A stretch of 64,000 nucleotides of DNA from Vitellaria paradoxa (Eukaryota; Streptophyta; Magnoliopsida; Ericales; Sapotaceae): the NCBI GenBank assembly GCA_019916065.1, contig CM034239.1, positions 40,138,419 to 40,202,418 of the forward strand, read 5' to 3'. Each line of letters begins with the position of its first letter. The stretch's first letter is position 1. Position numbers and translations under genes: made by a program. Below the pieces are notes generated by a model. The model saw only the letters and a program-made list of their open reading frames with translations. It ran no database searches and was not told where the DNA came from. This document shows, piece after piece, positions 12,601 through 23,350 of the stretch.

Positions 12601-13071
12601 TCACAAATATCAACACTTTTCATAAAAATAACAGAAAAAGAAATTACTAACTAGATTTAAAATTTGAAAGTTTTTTCAATAATATATATAACATGTATAT
12701 TTAATCATTAAATTTTGGATAAACTAGCTTGGCACACTGTATGGCGAAATTCTCTTCATTGTAATTTATTTTTCCTTTGAAAATAAAAAATTTAAATTTT
12801 AAGTAAATAATTTATAATTTTTAGTAGATGAAACTAGATTTTGTACTAATCCAAATTTTTTCTGAAAATTTTTAAAAATTTTAATAATTTTCAACTTTCT
12901 TCCAATCAAAGTTCGCTACGTGTCATTTTTTTTTTATAAATTTTTAATTTTTTAAATTTTTTTCAGAACTCCAAACACTACAATAATTAATTTCATACAT
13001 ACTGAGTGCAATTAGTGGCGGATCCAGAAATTTTTTCTGGTTAAGGCAAAAAATTCATGAAGTAAATATTA
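9696..13071. other. Very AT-rich intergenic DNA
   Basis: No coding region seen. Contains poly(T) at about 10510-10530, poly(T) at 11405-11422, an (AAT)n run at 11457-11478, and near 13017 a hAT-like terminal sequence (GTGGCGGATCCAGAAAT) without a convincing partner end. Confidence 0.6.
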
Positions 13072-13220
13072 GAGATGTTTGGAGTTATAAAAATTATTGT
13101 AAATTTGTAAAAATTGTAATTTTAAAATTCGCGTAATAAGTAAAAATTTTAAATTTTATAGAGATTTATAGAGTTTTATAGAGTTTTAGACAAACTCATT
13201 ATAAAATAATTATTAAATTT
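13072..13220 (+). repeat. MITE-like repeat, family 2
   Basis: GATGTTTGGAGTTATAAAAA start, then TTTTAAATTTTATAGAGATTTATAGAG toward the end. Related copies are at about 25.56-25.70 and 38.26-38.41 kb, which share the TTTAGAGTT/AACTCTAAA ends and the TTTATAGAGATT(T/C) core. Confidence 0.45.
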
Positions 13221-13905
13221 TTACTCTCACAATTTTTTTTATCTTTTTTACTCCACTTCTTAAAAAATCAGTTTTAACGAATATATGAAAAAAATATTAA
13301 TCCATTTGTAATTTTATAAAATATACATTATATAATTAAAATAAATAAAATTTAAAAAAATAACATTTATTCTTATTAAATACTACATGCCAAGCACAAT
13401 CATATAATTTTTCACAGCCTCTGAATATAAAAGTCCAGAAGTTAAATACTCATACGATGAGCACTTTCAATTGTATATGTGTATAAGTAGTACAAAATGT
13501 ACAAAATACGATAATCGGTTATGAGAATACGAATTTTGAAGAAAATAACTTTTTTTTTTTTTTTACAGGTTATGTGGTTTAATTTTTTTTTTTTTTTTTC
13601 AGAATCCAGTGGTAGGATTCTGCCACTTGACCACACGTGACTTCGTCACTAAGTGTAATTAAGGTGTAATACAAATTCACATATTTAAAATTTTTTAATT
13701 CAAATGAAAGTTTTAATTAAAAAATAAATTTTTGCTATTTTTAAAAAATAGTAAATCCATTAAATGAAAAAATAATTCTGTAAAAACCTAAAACTGTACT
13801 TTTTCAATTTTTATAACCGCCTCGACCTCCACCATTCCTCCCGCTGAATGAAACAAATTTAATTGCAATTTTAATTGAATTCCTTTCCATCCCAACAAAC
13901 TTCCC

Positions 13906-13911
13906 TATAAA
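13906..13911 (+). promoter_or_regulatory. TATA box of the HMGB gene
   Basis: TATAAA in the context CCCTATAAACA, 112 bp upstream of the HMGB start codon. It is followed by a CT-rich leader (CT run at 13977-13993), typical of a plant 5' UTR. Confidence 0.6.
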
Positions 13912-14022
13912 CAACGACCACGCTTTACTCGTCTGAACTTCTCAACTGATCGCATACAGTTCAAGATTTCGAACCTCTCTCTCTCTCTCTCTCCCCGAGT
14001 CTCCGAGTTTCAGAAGTTCATC

Positions 14023-15352
14023 ATGAAAGGACTGAAAACCGTGTCCATTGCTCACAAAAAACTTGACTCAGAGTATGATTTTATGTTGTGATTTCGTTTT
14101 TGTTCCTTTCATTTTCGTGCTGTTTCGTTTCTACAATCGTCTTTAACTGATTTTTGATTTTGTCATTTTGCTTCTGCGTTTCGTAGAATGATGAAGAAGC
14201 GCAAGGCTAACACCAGTGTGAAGAAGGAGAAACAGAGCAAGAAGCACTCCGGTGCTCCGAAGCGTCCTCCCACTGCATTCTTTGTCTTCATGTGAGATTT
14301 TCGTTGATCGACTTTTGGATTGTATGGACTTTTCTCTGTGTCGTTTATTGTTTTGTTGATTCTATGCTTTTTGTTTTCTGCTGATGGTGCATTCACAGGG
14401 AGGATTTCAGGAAATCTTTCAAAGAGAATTTTCCTGATAACAAATCAGTTTCCGCTGTGAGTTAATAAGCTTTGATCTAGCATTCAATTTATGAGCCACT
14501 TTGATCGCTTTACCGTTTAGAGCCTGTTTGGTTGCAAAGAAAACGAAGGAAAAGAAAAGAAATCAATTGCATGATCTACTGCTTTATATTGTCTTTGTTT
14601 AGAATGCTTTTGAAACGCATTCTAGACTCATTTGATTTGTTAGGCTTATAATAATTGAGTTTAGTTCCACCAGATAAAATTCATCAGACAACTAGAAATC
14701 AGCAGTAGCTGTTCTTTAACTTCTTTCCAACCGAACAGGAGTAGTTTCCACTGTGACAGAATTTATCGTGATCTGTGAATTTCAGGTTGGGAAAGCCGGA
14801 GGAGAGAAATGGAAGGCAATGTCTGAATCTGTAAGATTTGCTTTAATTCACTTGTTATGCCAAATTATGATCAAACTCACTACACCGTCAGACAGTAGTC
14901 CGCTTTGAGTTAACTTCCAAGTGAAGTTGATCAGTCAATTTTCTGGTGTAATTGTTTTGGTTGATTCTCTCATAAAATTGAGTGGTTTTTCTTCTTTTTT
15001 CTTTTTTATAAATATCTTATGCTCTCTTAACTGCTAGTTTGTTGTCGCATATAGGAGAAAGCTCCCTATCTGGCAAAGGTTGCAAAGAAGAAGGCAGAGT
15101 ATGAGAAAGCTATGGAAGAGTTCAACAGGAAACTCGTAATACTTCTATTATTTGCTATATTTTCATTGTGACCTTACTGTATTTCACTTTCTGCAGAAAT
15201 TGTGTAAAGTTTCTCTAAGGTTTTGTGCTAATAATGATTCCCTTTTTTTTTTTAATTAATACTAGAATGATAATGGAGAAGAGAAGCCTCAGGAATCTGA
15301 TAAATCATCCTCTATGGTTCATGATGAGGCTGAGCAGGAAGCAAGCTCTTAG
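14023..15352 (+). CDS. HMGB: HMGB-type high-mobility-group box chromatin protein
   Basis: Six exons: 14023-14072, 14187-14291, 14399-14456, 14786-14830, 15055-15135 and 15266-15352, all with GT/AG introns and compatible phases. They give a 141-residue protein. Residues about 17-37 form a basic arm (KKRKAN, KKEKQSKKH). A single HMG box follows, from PKRPPTAFFVFMEDFRKSF through NKSVSAVGKAGGEKWKAM to EKAPYLAKVAKKKAEYEKAM (about residues 39-110). The C-terminal tail (EKPQESDKSSS...EAEQEASS) is only mildly acidic and short for the family. Plant HMGB proteins bend DNA and assist chromatin remodelling and transcription in the nucleus. The length fits the HMGB2-HMGB5 group; I cannot say which ortholog. 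An intron also appears to follow the stop codon. Confidence 0.93.
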
Positions 15353-15696
15353 GTATGGGCCTATGGCATTTCATCAATTTTCTTGATGTGTGCTGATCAT
15401 GCTTTTGTGCATCCGAACTTCGAAAATAAATTTCTGCATCAACATCAAATGCTGGATCATTGCTTGCTCTATTAGTCATAATGTTCATGCTTTCTCTTGT
15501 TAGTCATTATGTTCATGCCTGGAGTATACGGGTATATGTGAATATCAGTCATCCGATTACTGCATGCTTGGTTACTTGTTGAGGAGCAGGGAGATTCACT
15601 ACTACAAAACAATTCTACCTCATGTTATGATTACATTTTTACAGTAATTTTTGGAAAAATTTTTTTACTCTCAATCTGTGTCTTGTTTGGTTGCAG
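15353..15696 (+). other. Candidate 3'-UTR intron of the HMGB gene
   Basis: The stop TAG is directly followed by GTATGG, and a pyrimidine-rich tract with TTGCAG ends at 15696. If spliced, the exon junction lies immediately after the stop codon, too close to trigger nonsense-mediated decay. Inferred from splice consensus only. Confidence 0.5.
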
Positions 15697-16352
15697 AGGA
15701 TGCACGAAGGGTCGCAAAACTAGCTGCGAAGGCGTGCATTCTAATACCGTCTTTAGTGAAATTGAATTTGGACAATATAGGTTTTTGCAACATTGCAACA
15801 AACAATTAGTTTCCATCCAGTTCTGACAAACCGCTTTTCCCCTGTTATGATGCTGATGGGTTGTAGTGCTCAGGAATGTGTTTGAACCATATTAGTTCGT
15901 ATATTAGCCGTGCAAAACGCGGTCTATTACTCTTCTCTATTTTGATGCATTTTTTGCAGGTTCAGAAACTTATTATGATAGTAGCCTAATTTCTTTTTAG
16001 GTCTATGGCGTTCAAAATCAACATATTACATGGCATTTATCATGGGAATTTGGCATTTCCCCTGTTGGAAAACATTATCATTACATAATTCAAACGACTC
16101 TCCATTTTTCCAAATAGTTTCATGCCTATGTTACAGTGCAGTTCTCTTAAAACCCTGCTGATTGTTTGGCTGATTATGTGAGTACTTGCCTTGTAAGAAG
16201 TTTAATTTCCCAATTATTTTGTCTGGGACCACAAGAAGCGAGATCCATGTGACTATTATAATTCTCAAAGAAGATCTGCACTCATCTTTGGACATCTTCT
16301 ACCAATTAAGGACCCTCCAGTGCTTTATAATAGGCTTCTTCAAATGGTTGAA

Positions 16353-16776
16353 GGGGCCACGAAAATAGCTCACCTCGAGCTCAATTTTGTAAGTTTAACA
16401 AACTAAGATCAAGTCCTTTTGGGGCTCGATTCAAATTCAAGCTCAAGGTCGGAGAATATCTTAGCCCAAAAAACTCATAAATCAGGTTTAAAAAAAATAC
16501 TTTATAAATTTATTATAATATTTTAGATCAAAATACTATTTTTGCTTAGTAAAACAAATCAAGTGTTTTAGTGTAATAAACAAACTGAAACAGATTTTTT
16601 GATTAGTCAAACTATTCACGGGCAAACTCCAAAATTATTAGCTCTTTGTCGGGTAAAGCTCAAGTTTATGCAAAACACACACTCTAGCTTGAACTTTATA
16701 CTGTTGTTCAAGCCGAGCTCGAGTTAATTAAAGCTAGGCTTGGGCTCAATTCAACTCCAAATTTTCATGGCCACCT
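16353..16776. repeat. Terminal-inverted-repeat element with GAGCTCGAG-rich interior
   Basis: The left end GGGGCCACGAAAAT and the reverse complement of the right end, GGTGGCCATGAAAAT, match closely. The interior carries repeated CTCGAGCTC/GAGCTCGAG and 'GGGCTC' words, a pattern of non-autonomous plant DNA elements. No clear target duplication was found. Confidence 0.5.
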
Positions 16777-17145
16777 GGACTTAAAAAGGTCTGAATTGCA
16801 GGTTGTACCCTTCTTCCTTTTTCTCCAATATCTTTCCTTGTATTCACCTGTCATCTGCCACCTTCAACCAGCAATTACATGCCGTGGAATTTAGCGATTC
16901 TATTAGCCGTTAAAAAAATCTATCCCTCGCTAATATATTATATTTCATTTCGTCATTTCCTTAACCGTAAAATGAAGAGTCAATTTAAAACATAGAACAA
17001 ATTGCATATCCAAAAACTGCACAGCAATGAGATTTATACATAGATAAAATATCAACTATCCCATTACATGAATTGATAACTTGTATCTTTCAACTGCGAT
17101 GGACAAAGCAGGACCAGCAGACAAAAAATTAAACACTTGGGACTT

Positions 17146-20100
17146 CTACTTCTTCTTCCCAGCTTTACCCTCCTTTCTTCGTATTACTTCATCAGCATAC
17201 TTCACACCTTTACCCTTGTAAGGTTCAGGGGGTCGCCATTTCCTAATTGAAGCGGCAAATTGACCAATGGCAGACTTGTCATATCCGCTCACAACGATTC
17301 TGGTGTTGTCTTCCACTTTCACTTTTAATCCATCTGGGATTCCCATCCTAACTGGATGAGAGAACCCGAGATTCAATACCAAGTCTTTCCCTTCTAACAC
17401 CGCACGATATCCCACACCAACCAATTGAAGTCTCTTCTCAAATCCTTTAGATACACCCACTACCATGTTATCAGTAAGTGTCCTGAAAAAAGACCCAAGT
17501 AGAATGGAGCTAATTAAAGGTAACAACAAATCTCACGGCCTTATGTTTAAATTTAACTTGCCTCTAACAATGATGAAGGTACATTACATGAGAATTGTTA
17601 AAAAGATGTAGAAGCTTATGTTATCTGCATTCATCAACCTATTTTTTTTTTTTTTTTAAGGATTAATGACATAGAAATAATAACAAGGAAGAGGGCCCTA
17701 GTGAACCTCAAGCCTTGTCTCTGTAATTAGTAAGGGTAAAAATATAATTTTCAAGTGAGTAGAGACAAAAAGTAAAAAAACGAGGAGCAATAGTACAATT
17801 TCTAGGTGAATAGCAGCAAAAACAATGAGGTATAATTATAATTTTTCGGGTGGAGGGCTATTGCCCACCCCCCAACCCCCCACTAGGCCTCTCGTAGGTC
17901 TGCCCTCCTTAAAAAATAGGAACAGAACAAATTTGTTAACAAAACCTAGAAGTACTTAACCCAAAACTAGAATAACAAAAAATCACTTCTGTCATTATTT
18001 TACTTTAAATAATCAGGCACTCATTAATCTACCAAGTGAATAAAATTGAAATGAATCCAACGAATACCTATTGTTTCTCAACCCAATTAAAAGCACCTCA
18101 ATCATATACATCCATACAATTACATTTAGGAGATCGTATGCAAAGGAAAGGGAAGACAGTTATTCACAACCACAGCGGTCCAGGCAGGGGCGGATCTAGA
18201 AATTTGGTTGAGTGGGGGCAAAATTTAAAAAAAAAGTAAACATTAAAAAATTTTAAATAACAACTTAATTTCAATGGGGGCAATTTATATATTTATATAT
18301 TAAAAAATAAAAAAATTATACAAAATATATAAAAAATACAAACATTTAGGTCAGTGGGGGCAACTGCCCCCACTCGGCCCTACATAAATCCGCCCCTGGG
18401 TCCAGGGGTCTTGAATTATTGACTAACATTTTGAAATTTGTCTTTTATATTTCACCCAATGGCCAAGCAAAAAATGTTAGTTCCCAGATATGTAGAAATG
18501 GTAGCATAGTTAAACTGCCTCAGAAGCATAGAGCTTCCACAATAATCAAAATCCAGTTAAGCTATCACTTCAAGTAACTAAACATTTAGCATCCTAGGTT
18601 TTTTTCCAATACATTTTGATACATAAGAGAAACACTAGTTTATACAAGAGAAAATACAATTGCATACTTTCATCACACAATTTTGATTTTATCTGATTGC
18701 CCATCCTCAAACTTCGCATAAGCATGAACCTCATGCATGGCTACCAATTTTATTTAACTTCTATTTATAGTAAATATTATTTAGCAAAATATTATAGGCC
18801 TACACCAATTACTTTATTGATTTGAAATTGTTTACATGGACAACATGAAGATTATGAGAAATTTTGCACAATTTTTCTAAATCTCCATACCTTTTCATAA
18901 TGTTCCAATAATGTCACTTGATATTTCAATCAAGTGTTAAAGAAAAAAAATCCACAAAAAATTAAAAGGAAAAACATATTTTAGGATCCAAGTAAGAAGT
19001 TTAAATAAGGAAGGTTTTAAAATATAAATACAGTATAAAAAGTAGACAAGATATAGGTACATGAATCTCCAAGAACATAAAAAAATAAAATATGAAAGAA
19101 AAACATAAACAAAATGAGCTTACCTGAATAGACCATGCATTTGGTTGGCCCTTCTCGTTTCCACGCCTTACGAACTCTAAGTGAACCAGATTCCTCCTTG
19201 TCAAGCTTTACTTCTCGTGGATAAGTGAGTGAAAGCTGCCCTAATGGACCTTTTACTTTTAAATCCTGACCTTCCAATGTGACTGTTACATTGGATGGAA
19301 CTTGAATTGGTTGTTTCCCAATTCTTGATTCTTTACATTCCACGTCTTCCTCATAAAACCAACACGAGTGACAGGAGCACTGGAAACATAGATCCCAATT
19401 CTTTCGCCCAGAAATACAGATCTCAAGCTGCTGAATAATTTTTAGAACAAATTTGGTAAATCAGTTTCATTGGCTAAATAGCCATCACATAAATCCCTTT
19501 CTGCACAGTACTTGTCAAGACAAAACCATTCATCATAAAACTTCAGGTCATTAGAGTTCCAAATCAAGTAGACCCAGAAAGACAACAGTAGATGGGAAAT
19601 ACCACACTCATGTTGAAATACACCATGATTAGTCAAATGAGTAGAAACATATAATCCCAAAACGAAGGCAACCTTTGATTTCTTTAACATTGTTAAAATT
19701 TGTGCCGCAGTCTACCTCAGTCGAAGAAGCATGAACACTTCTAAAGATGCTCCATAACCATATCATGTCCACGTCAAACACCAATACTCCTTGGACACTC
19801 CCCTAACACGTATTAAGACACTTATCTAAATATCTATTAATTTTTTTCTTTTTAAAAAAAAAATTAGATTAAATCATTAAACACAACACACATGTCCGCT
19901 ACTAAGACATACATGAAACAAATTGTAATTTTGAAGAAAAACCTTGAAATTAAATAAAAATAAAAAACAACACGAAGTTATACCAATCATTATCGTTCCC
20001 ATTTTTTATTTTAGGAATTTTAAAACTCAAATTTTTTTTTCAATTAGTTTATAACAGAATTTTTAAATATAAATATGTATATTATATAAAAGATTAATGT

Positions 20101-21116
20101 ATTTACAATATGGAAATAAATAAATACAGCCTTGTCATGTATATATAGAAATATTTTTATTTCTTGATGTGACCCGGCTGTGTCATGCCTTGATAATTTA
20201 TTGAAATCAGGGTGTTCGCGTGTCCGTATTGTATAGTGAAAAATTGTTTACACTTGGTGCAGTGGTAAGAATTCGAGCTAACATGTTTGGGTACAAGTCA
20301 AACGATGTCAATTTTGCACAAATGGTGCAAACATTGGGCCTCTAAATCTCAACACCCTTGGTAGATAGTGACCAACCATGGATAATAATGTCCTCTTGGC
20401 TACTCTTGCTCTTTCCATAACTCATGGGAAATGCACAAAATGTAGTCTCCATTGAACATTACTTGATCATCCTCCAATCAAAAGTAAAAATGCCGATCAA
20501 ACTAGTTTCATTAAATGCCATATTCTCTTACGATTGTACCATTGTCACAGATCATAATCAAACCATACCTACAAAATGAAAACCCATCTACGGATTTGCA
20601 CAGTACTTGTCATCTTTTCTTCAATGCAAACTAACCCTAATACTACGGTTACACCCAATCTTATGCACTTGACCAGAGTATTTATTCAAAATTATCACAG
20701 CCGTAAAATCAAAATATCACACTCGTATAATTGTGAAATGATCTTCAACAAATATACTAGTCACTACGGGCAGGTGTACAGATGGGTGTGAAAAATAGAT
20801 GTGTAAGTGGTAAGCATTTTTTTGAAGAAACAGATGAATTCCCAAACCAAATTAGGAATAAATAAAAAAAAAAAATCACATTGCAGAGACCAAATTCCCC
20901 AGAAACATAACATGAGAATATTTGTAGTCTTCGTAACGAATAATGTTGTTGGTTCAAGTCAAGAACCCAATTTCAGACTCGCGATGACGTAGCAACCCAA
21001 GCCAAAAAGCAAATCTGTTATTCAGCAATAGCGCTCCACCATGAGAGGCTAGAGCGAAAAAAGAGGATTACAAGCCTCACCCGGTTATCAAAAGACGCAG
21101 CGACGGAAGAAGCCAT
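17146..21116 (-). CDS. RPL6: Chloroplast ribosomal protein uL6 (L6), with frame breaks
   Basis: Nuclear gene for the bacterial-type L6 protein of the plastid large subunit. Exon 3 is 17146-17482 ([19 protein letters not shown] through [13 protein letters not shown] to a terminal GKAGKKK). Exon 2 is 19124-19430 ([31 protein letters not shown]). They join by GT/AG with an Arg codon split AG|G. The candidate exon 1 is 21081-21116 (MASSVAASF, transit-peptide-like); its GTGAGG donor gives phase 0, whereas the homologous transit-peptide frame in exon 2 ([12 protein letters not shown]) needs phase 2. Two single-base losses are apparent in exon 2: at about 19343-19346 (before VECKES) and 19164-19166 (between RKA and [11 protein letters not shown]). 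The second breaks the mature domain. Elsewhere conservation is very high, so either the assembly has errors or this copy died recently. Intron 2 carries a hAT MITE. Confidence 0.85.
18185..18398. mobile_element. hAT-type MITE in the uL6 intron
   Basis: 214 bp, with 14-bp terminal inverted repeats (CAGGGGCGGATCTA and, reversed, CAGGGGCGGATTTA) flanked by a perfect 8-bp target duplication GGTCCAGG at 18177-18184 and 18399-18406. An 8-bp duplication plus a CAGGGGCGG terminus is diagnostic of the hAT superfamily. The interior is AT-rich with a GGGGGCAACTGCCCCC palindrome near the right end, and there is no coding capacity. Confidence 0.92.
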
Positions 21117-21390
21117 TCGCCTGATATCTTTGAGCCTCAGCTTCACAGACATCTCTTCAGTGGTGAAGCCCTTTTGGACTAGGTGGGCGGCTTAAAAGGG
21201 GCCTATCCCAAGATCGACTGTATCCACTCTTCGTATATGACCCAATTACACCCTTCTGCACGATGATATCTTTGATACTATCCTTTTGAAATTCAGGTCT
21301 AATCTTATCCATAGTTAAAAAAAAAATAATAATAATAATAATAATTTGATCCTCTTAGAGTCTCAAATCGCTTAATTTTAATAGTATTGA

Positions 21391-21540
21391 GGGTGTGTTT
21401 AGAGTGATAAAAAGTGAAATAAAATGAGATAAATTGTGAGTTTGTAATTCGTACAGTAAATAAAAAGTAAATAACTTTTAAAATGTTTCACTATTTTTTA
21501 CTGTTTTTTAGAATTTTTTATCACTCCAAATGAAGTCTGA
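21391..21540 (+). repeat. MITE-like repeat, family 1
   Basis: Begins GGGTGTGTTTAGAGTGATAAA and ends TTTTTATCACTCCAAATGAAG. The ends are mutually inverted (TTNGAGTGATAAAAA). The interior carries the shared words AAAATGAGATAAATTGTGAG and TTTGTAATTCGTACAGT. It lies upstream of the uL6 gene. Confidence 0.7.
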
Positions 21541-22507
21541 ATCTAAAAAATCTCACCAGTTTCAATAGTCTACTCATCTTATGTATTTTTTAAATTAATA
21601 AATTTTACATAAAATTTAATTAATTATGAAAGATATTAATTTATCATATTATACATATATATATATATATATATATCTATAAAATAGAGTGTAGCAATGC
21701 CGCTGCACCACGTAAATCTAACTTACATTGTGATTGTAACACGCGACACCTACTTATAATTATTTTACCGACGTAGAACCTAACATAGCGATATAGTTGC
21801 GATACAATTATGACCGTGTATAGTATGTAAGTACGTGACATCTATTATAATTATTTTAATTACCTTATAAAAAATTAATATTTTATATAATTATTATTTT
21901 TATAATTTTATAATTTAGTCAAACTACATGTTCATGAATATCAAGTTGATATTTTAATTTAATCTGCACATTCTATTAATCATATAAATCTTATTATTAT
22001 TTTATTTTTATTTTTATTTAAAACATAATCTTATTTTTATTTTTCTATATTTTATAAATAAAACATAATAAATATTATTATTTATTATCAACAAAATAGT
22101 GCAAAAAAAAATTTTGTAGTCCTGTTAAATAAGGTTTTAATAATAATTATTATTATTATTAACAAAGTACATACAAACTAAAGAAATAAAACACAGAAAA
22201 AATATTATTATTCTTAAAAATCTCAAAAGAAACATATTATTGGTACATATTATCATTTATTTATATTTTATTTAAATTAAAATTGATATTTATTAGATTA
22301 GGTAATATTTTCTTATCTAAAATAGAATCCAAATTCATAAGAAATTCAAATACACATAGGAAGTTAATAAAAATATACATATAAATGAACATCATATCTA
22401 GAAAAACATGCTAGAATTTTATTATGATGGCTTAACATAGTTGAGAGTGATTATTTTTTTTTTATTATTAAGAATGAGGATGAGTTTGATATATTTATTT
22501 TTATTAA
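21541..22507. other. AT-rich DNA upstream of the tandem-repeat tract
   Basis: No gene seen. Contains an (AT)n run at about 21654-21675 and a slightly less AT-rich stretch (21690-21840) with no coding signal. Confidence 0.5.
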
Positions 22508-23350
22508 ATGATATTCCTTTATAGAAATTTTTTATTTATATATTTATTTTTTTGTTTATGTATTTATACTTTGACTTATTTTCTAATTAGTTCATTAAAA
22601 TATGTAGGTTTGACTTTTTTTACTTTATTCTATTTTTTAATGTGGTTGTTACAATATATAAAGTTTGTGTTTTTAAATTTCGTTATATTTTTTAGTGTAA
22701 TTGTTAACAATAATTTTTAAATTTTATTATATTTTTTATTATTGATAAAATTTTAATTTTTTTTTGTGTATTACAGGAAAAGTCTATTCTTTATATATTT
22801 TTCACAATTTGTTCATTTAAACATATAAGGTATGAATTCTTTAATTTTTATTGTATTTTTTAATGTGATTATTGACATAATTTGTTAAATTTTATTATGT
22901 TTTTTATTGTTGTTAAATTTAACACTTTTGATTATTAAACTTCAGCAAAAAATCTCTTATTTTTTTCAATTATTTGATATTCTCCGAAATTTATTACTAT
23001 ATTCATTTTATTAGATCATATTCTTTACAACCAAATTTTTTTATTATATATTTTTAGATTTTTTAATACAATCATTCAATATATAATCTCTAAGTTTTAG
23101 ATTTTATTTTATTTTGTATGTAATTGTTAATTAAATTTATATTACTATTTTTTATTATTAGTAAAATTTTACTTTTTCATACGTCATGGTATAAGAAAAA
23201 TCTCTTATTTGACTTATTTTTCAATTGTGTTCATTTAGTATACAGAATGTACATTTTTAAAATTTATTTTATTCTTTATTTAATGTGATTTTTAATGTAT
23301 TTTTAAATTTTATTAAATTTTTTATTATTCTCAAAATTTTTAATTTTTTG
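22508..23350 (+). repeat. Degenerate AT-rich tandem repeats, about 200-230 bp period
   Basis: A block order recurs about four times: a TCTCTTATTT-like start, TTATTTTTCAATT, TTCATTTA, then TTTAATGTGATT(G/T)TTA, AATTTTTAAATTTTATTA, TTTTTTATTATT and AAAATTTT. Units begin near 22530, 22770, 22950 and 23190. The apparent hydrophobic ORF in the first unit is a composition artefact. Confidence 0.5.

Noticed and set aside
13013..13640. Possible hAT element between GTGGCGGATCC and GATTCTGCCACTT
   Set aside because: The ends are only partly complementary and no target duplication matches.
22508..22720. 70-residue hydrophobic ORF resembling a membrane protein
   Set aside because: The sequence is almost pure A/T and belongs to the degenerate tandem repeats; Phe/Leu/Ile/Tyr codons follow from composition.
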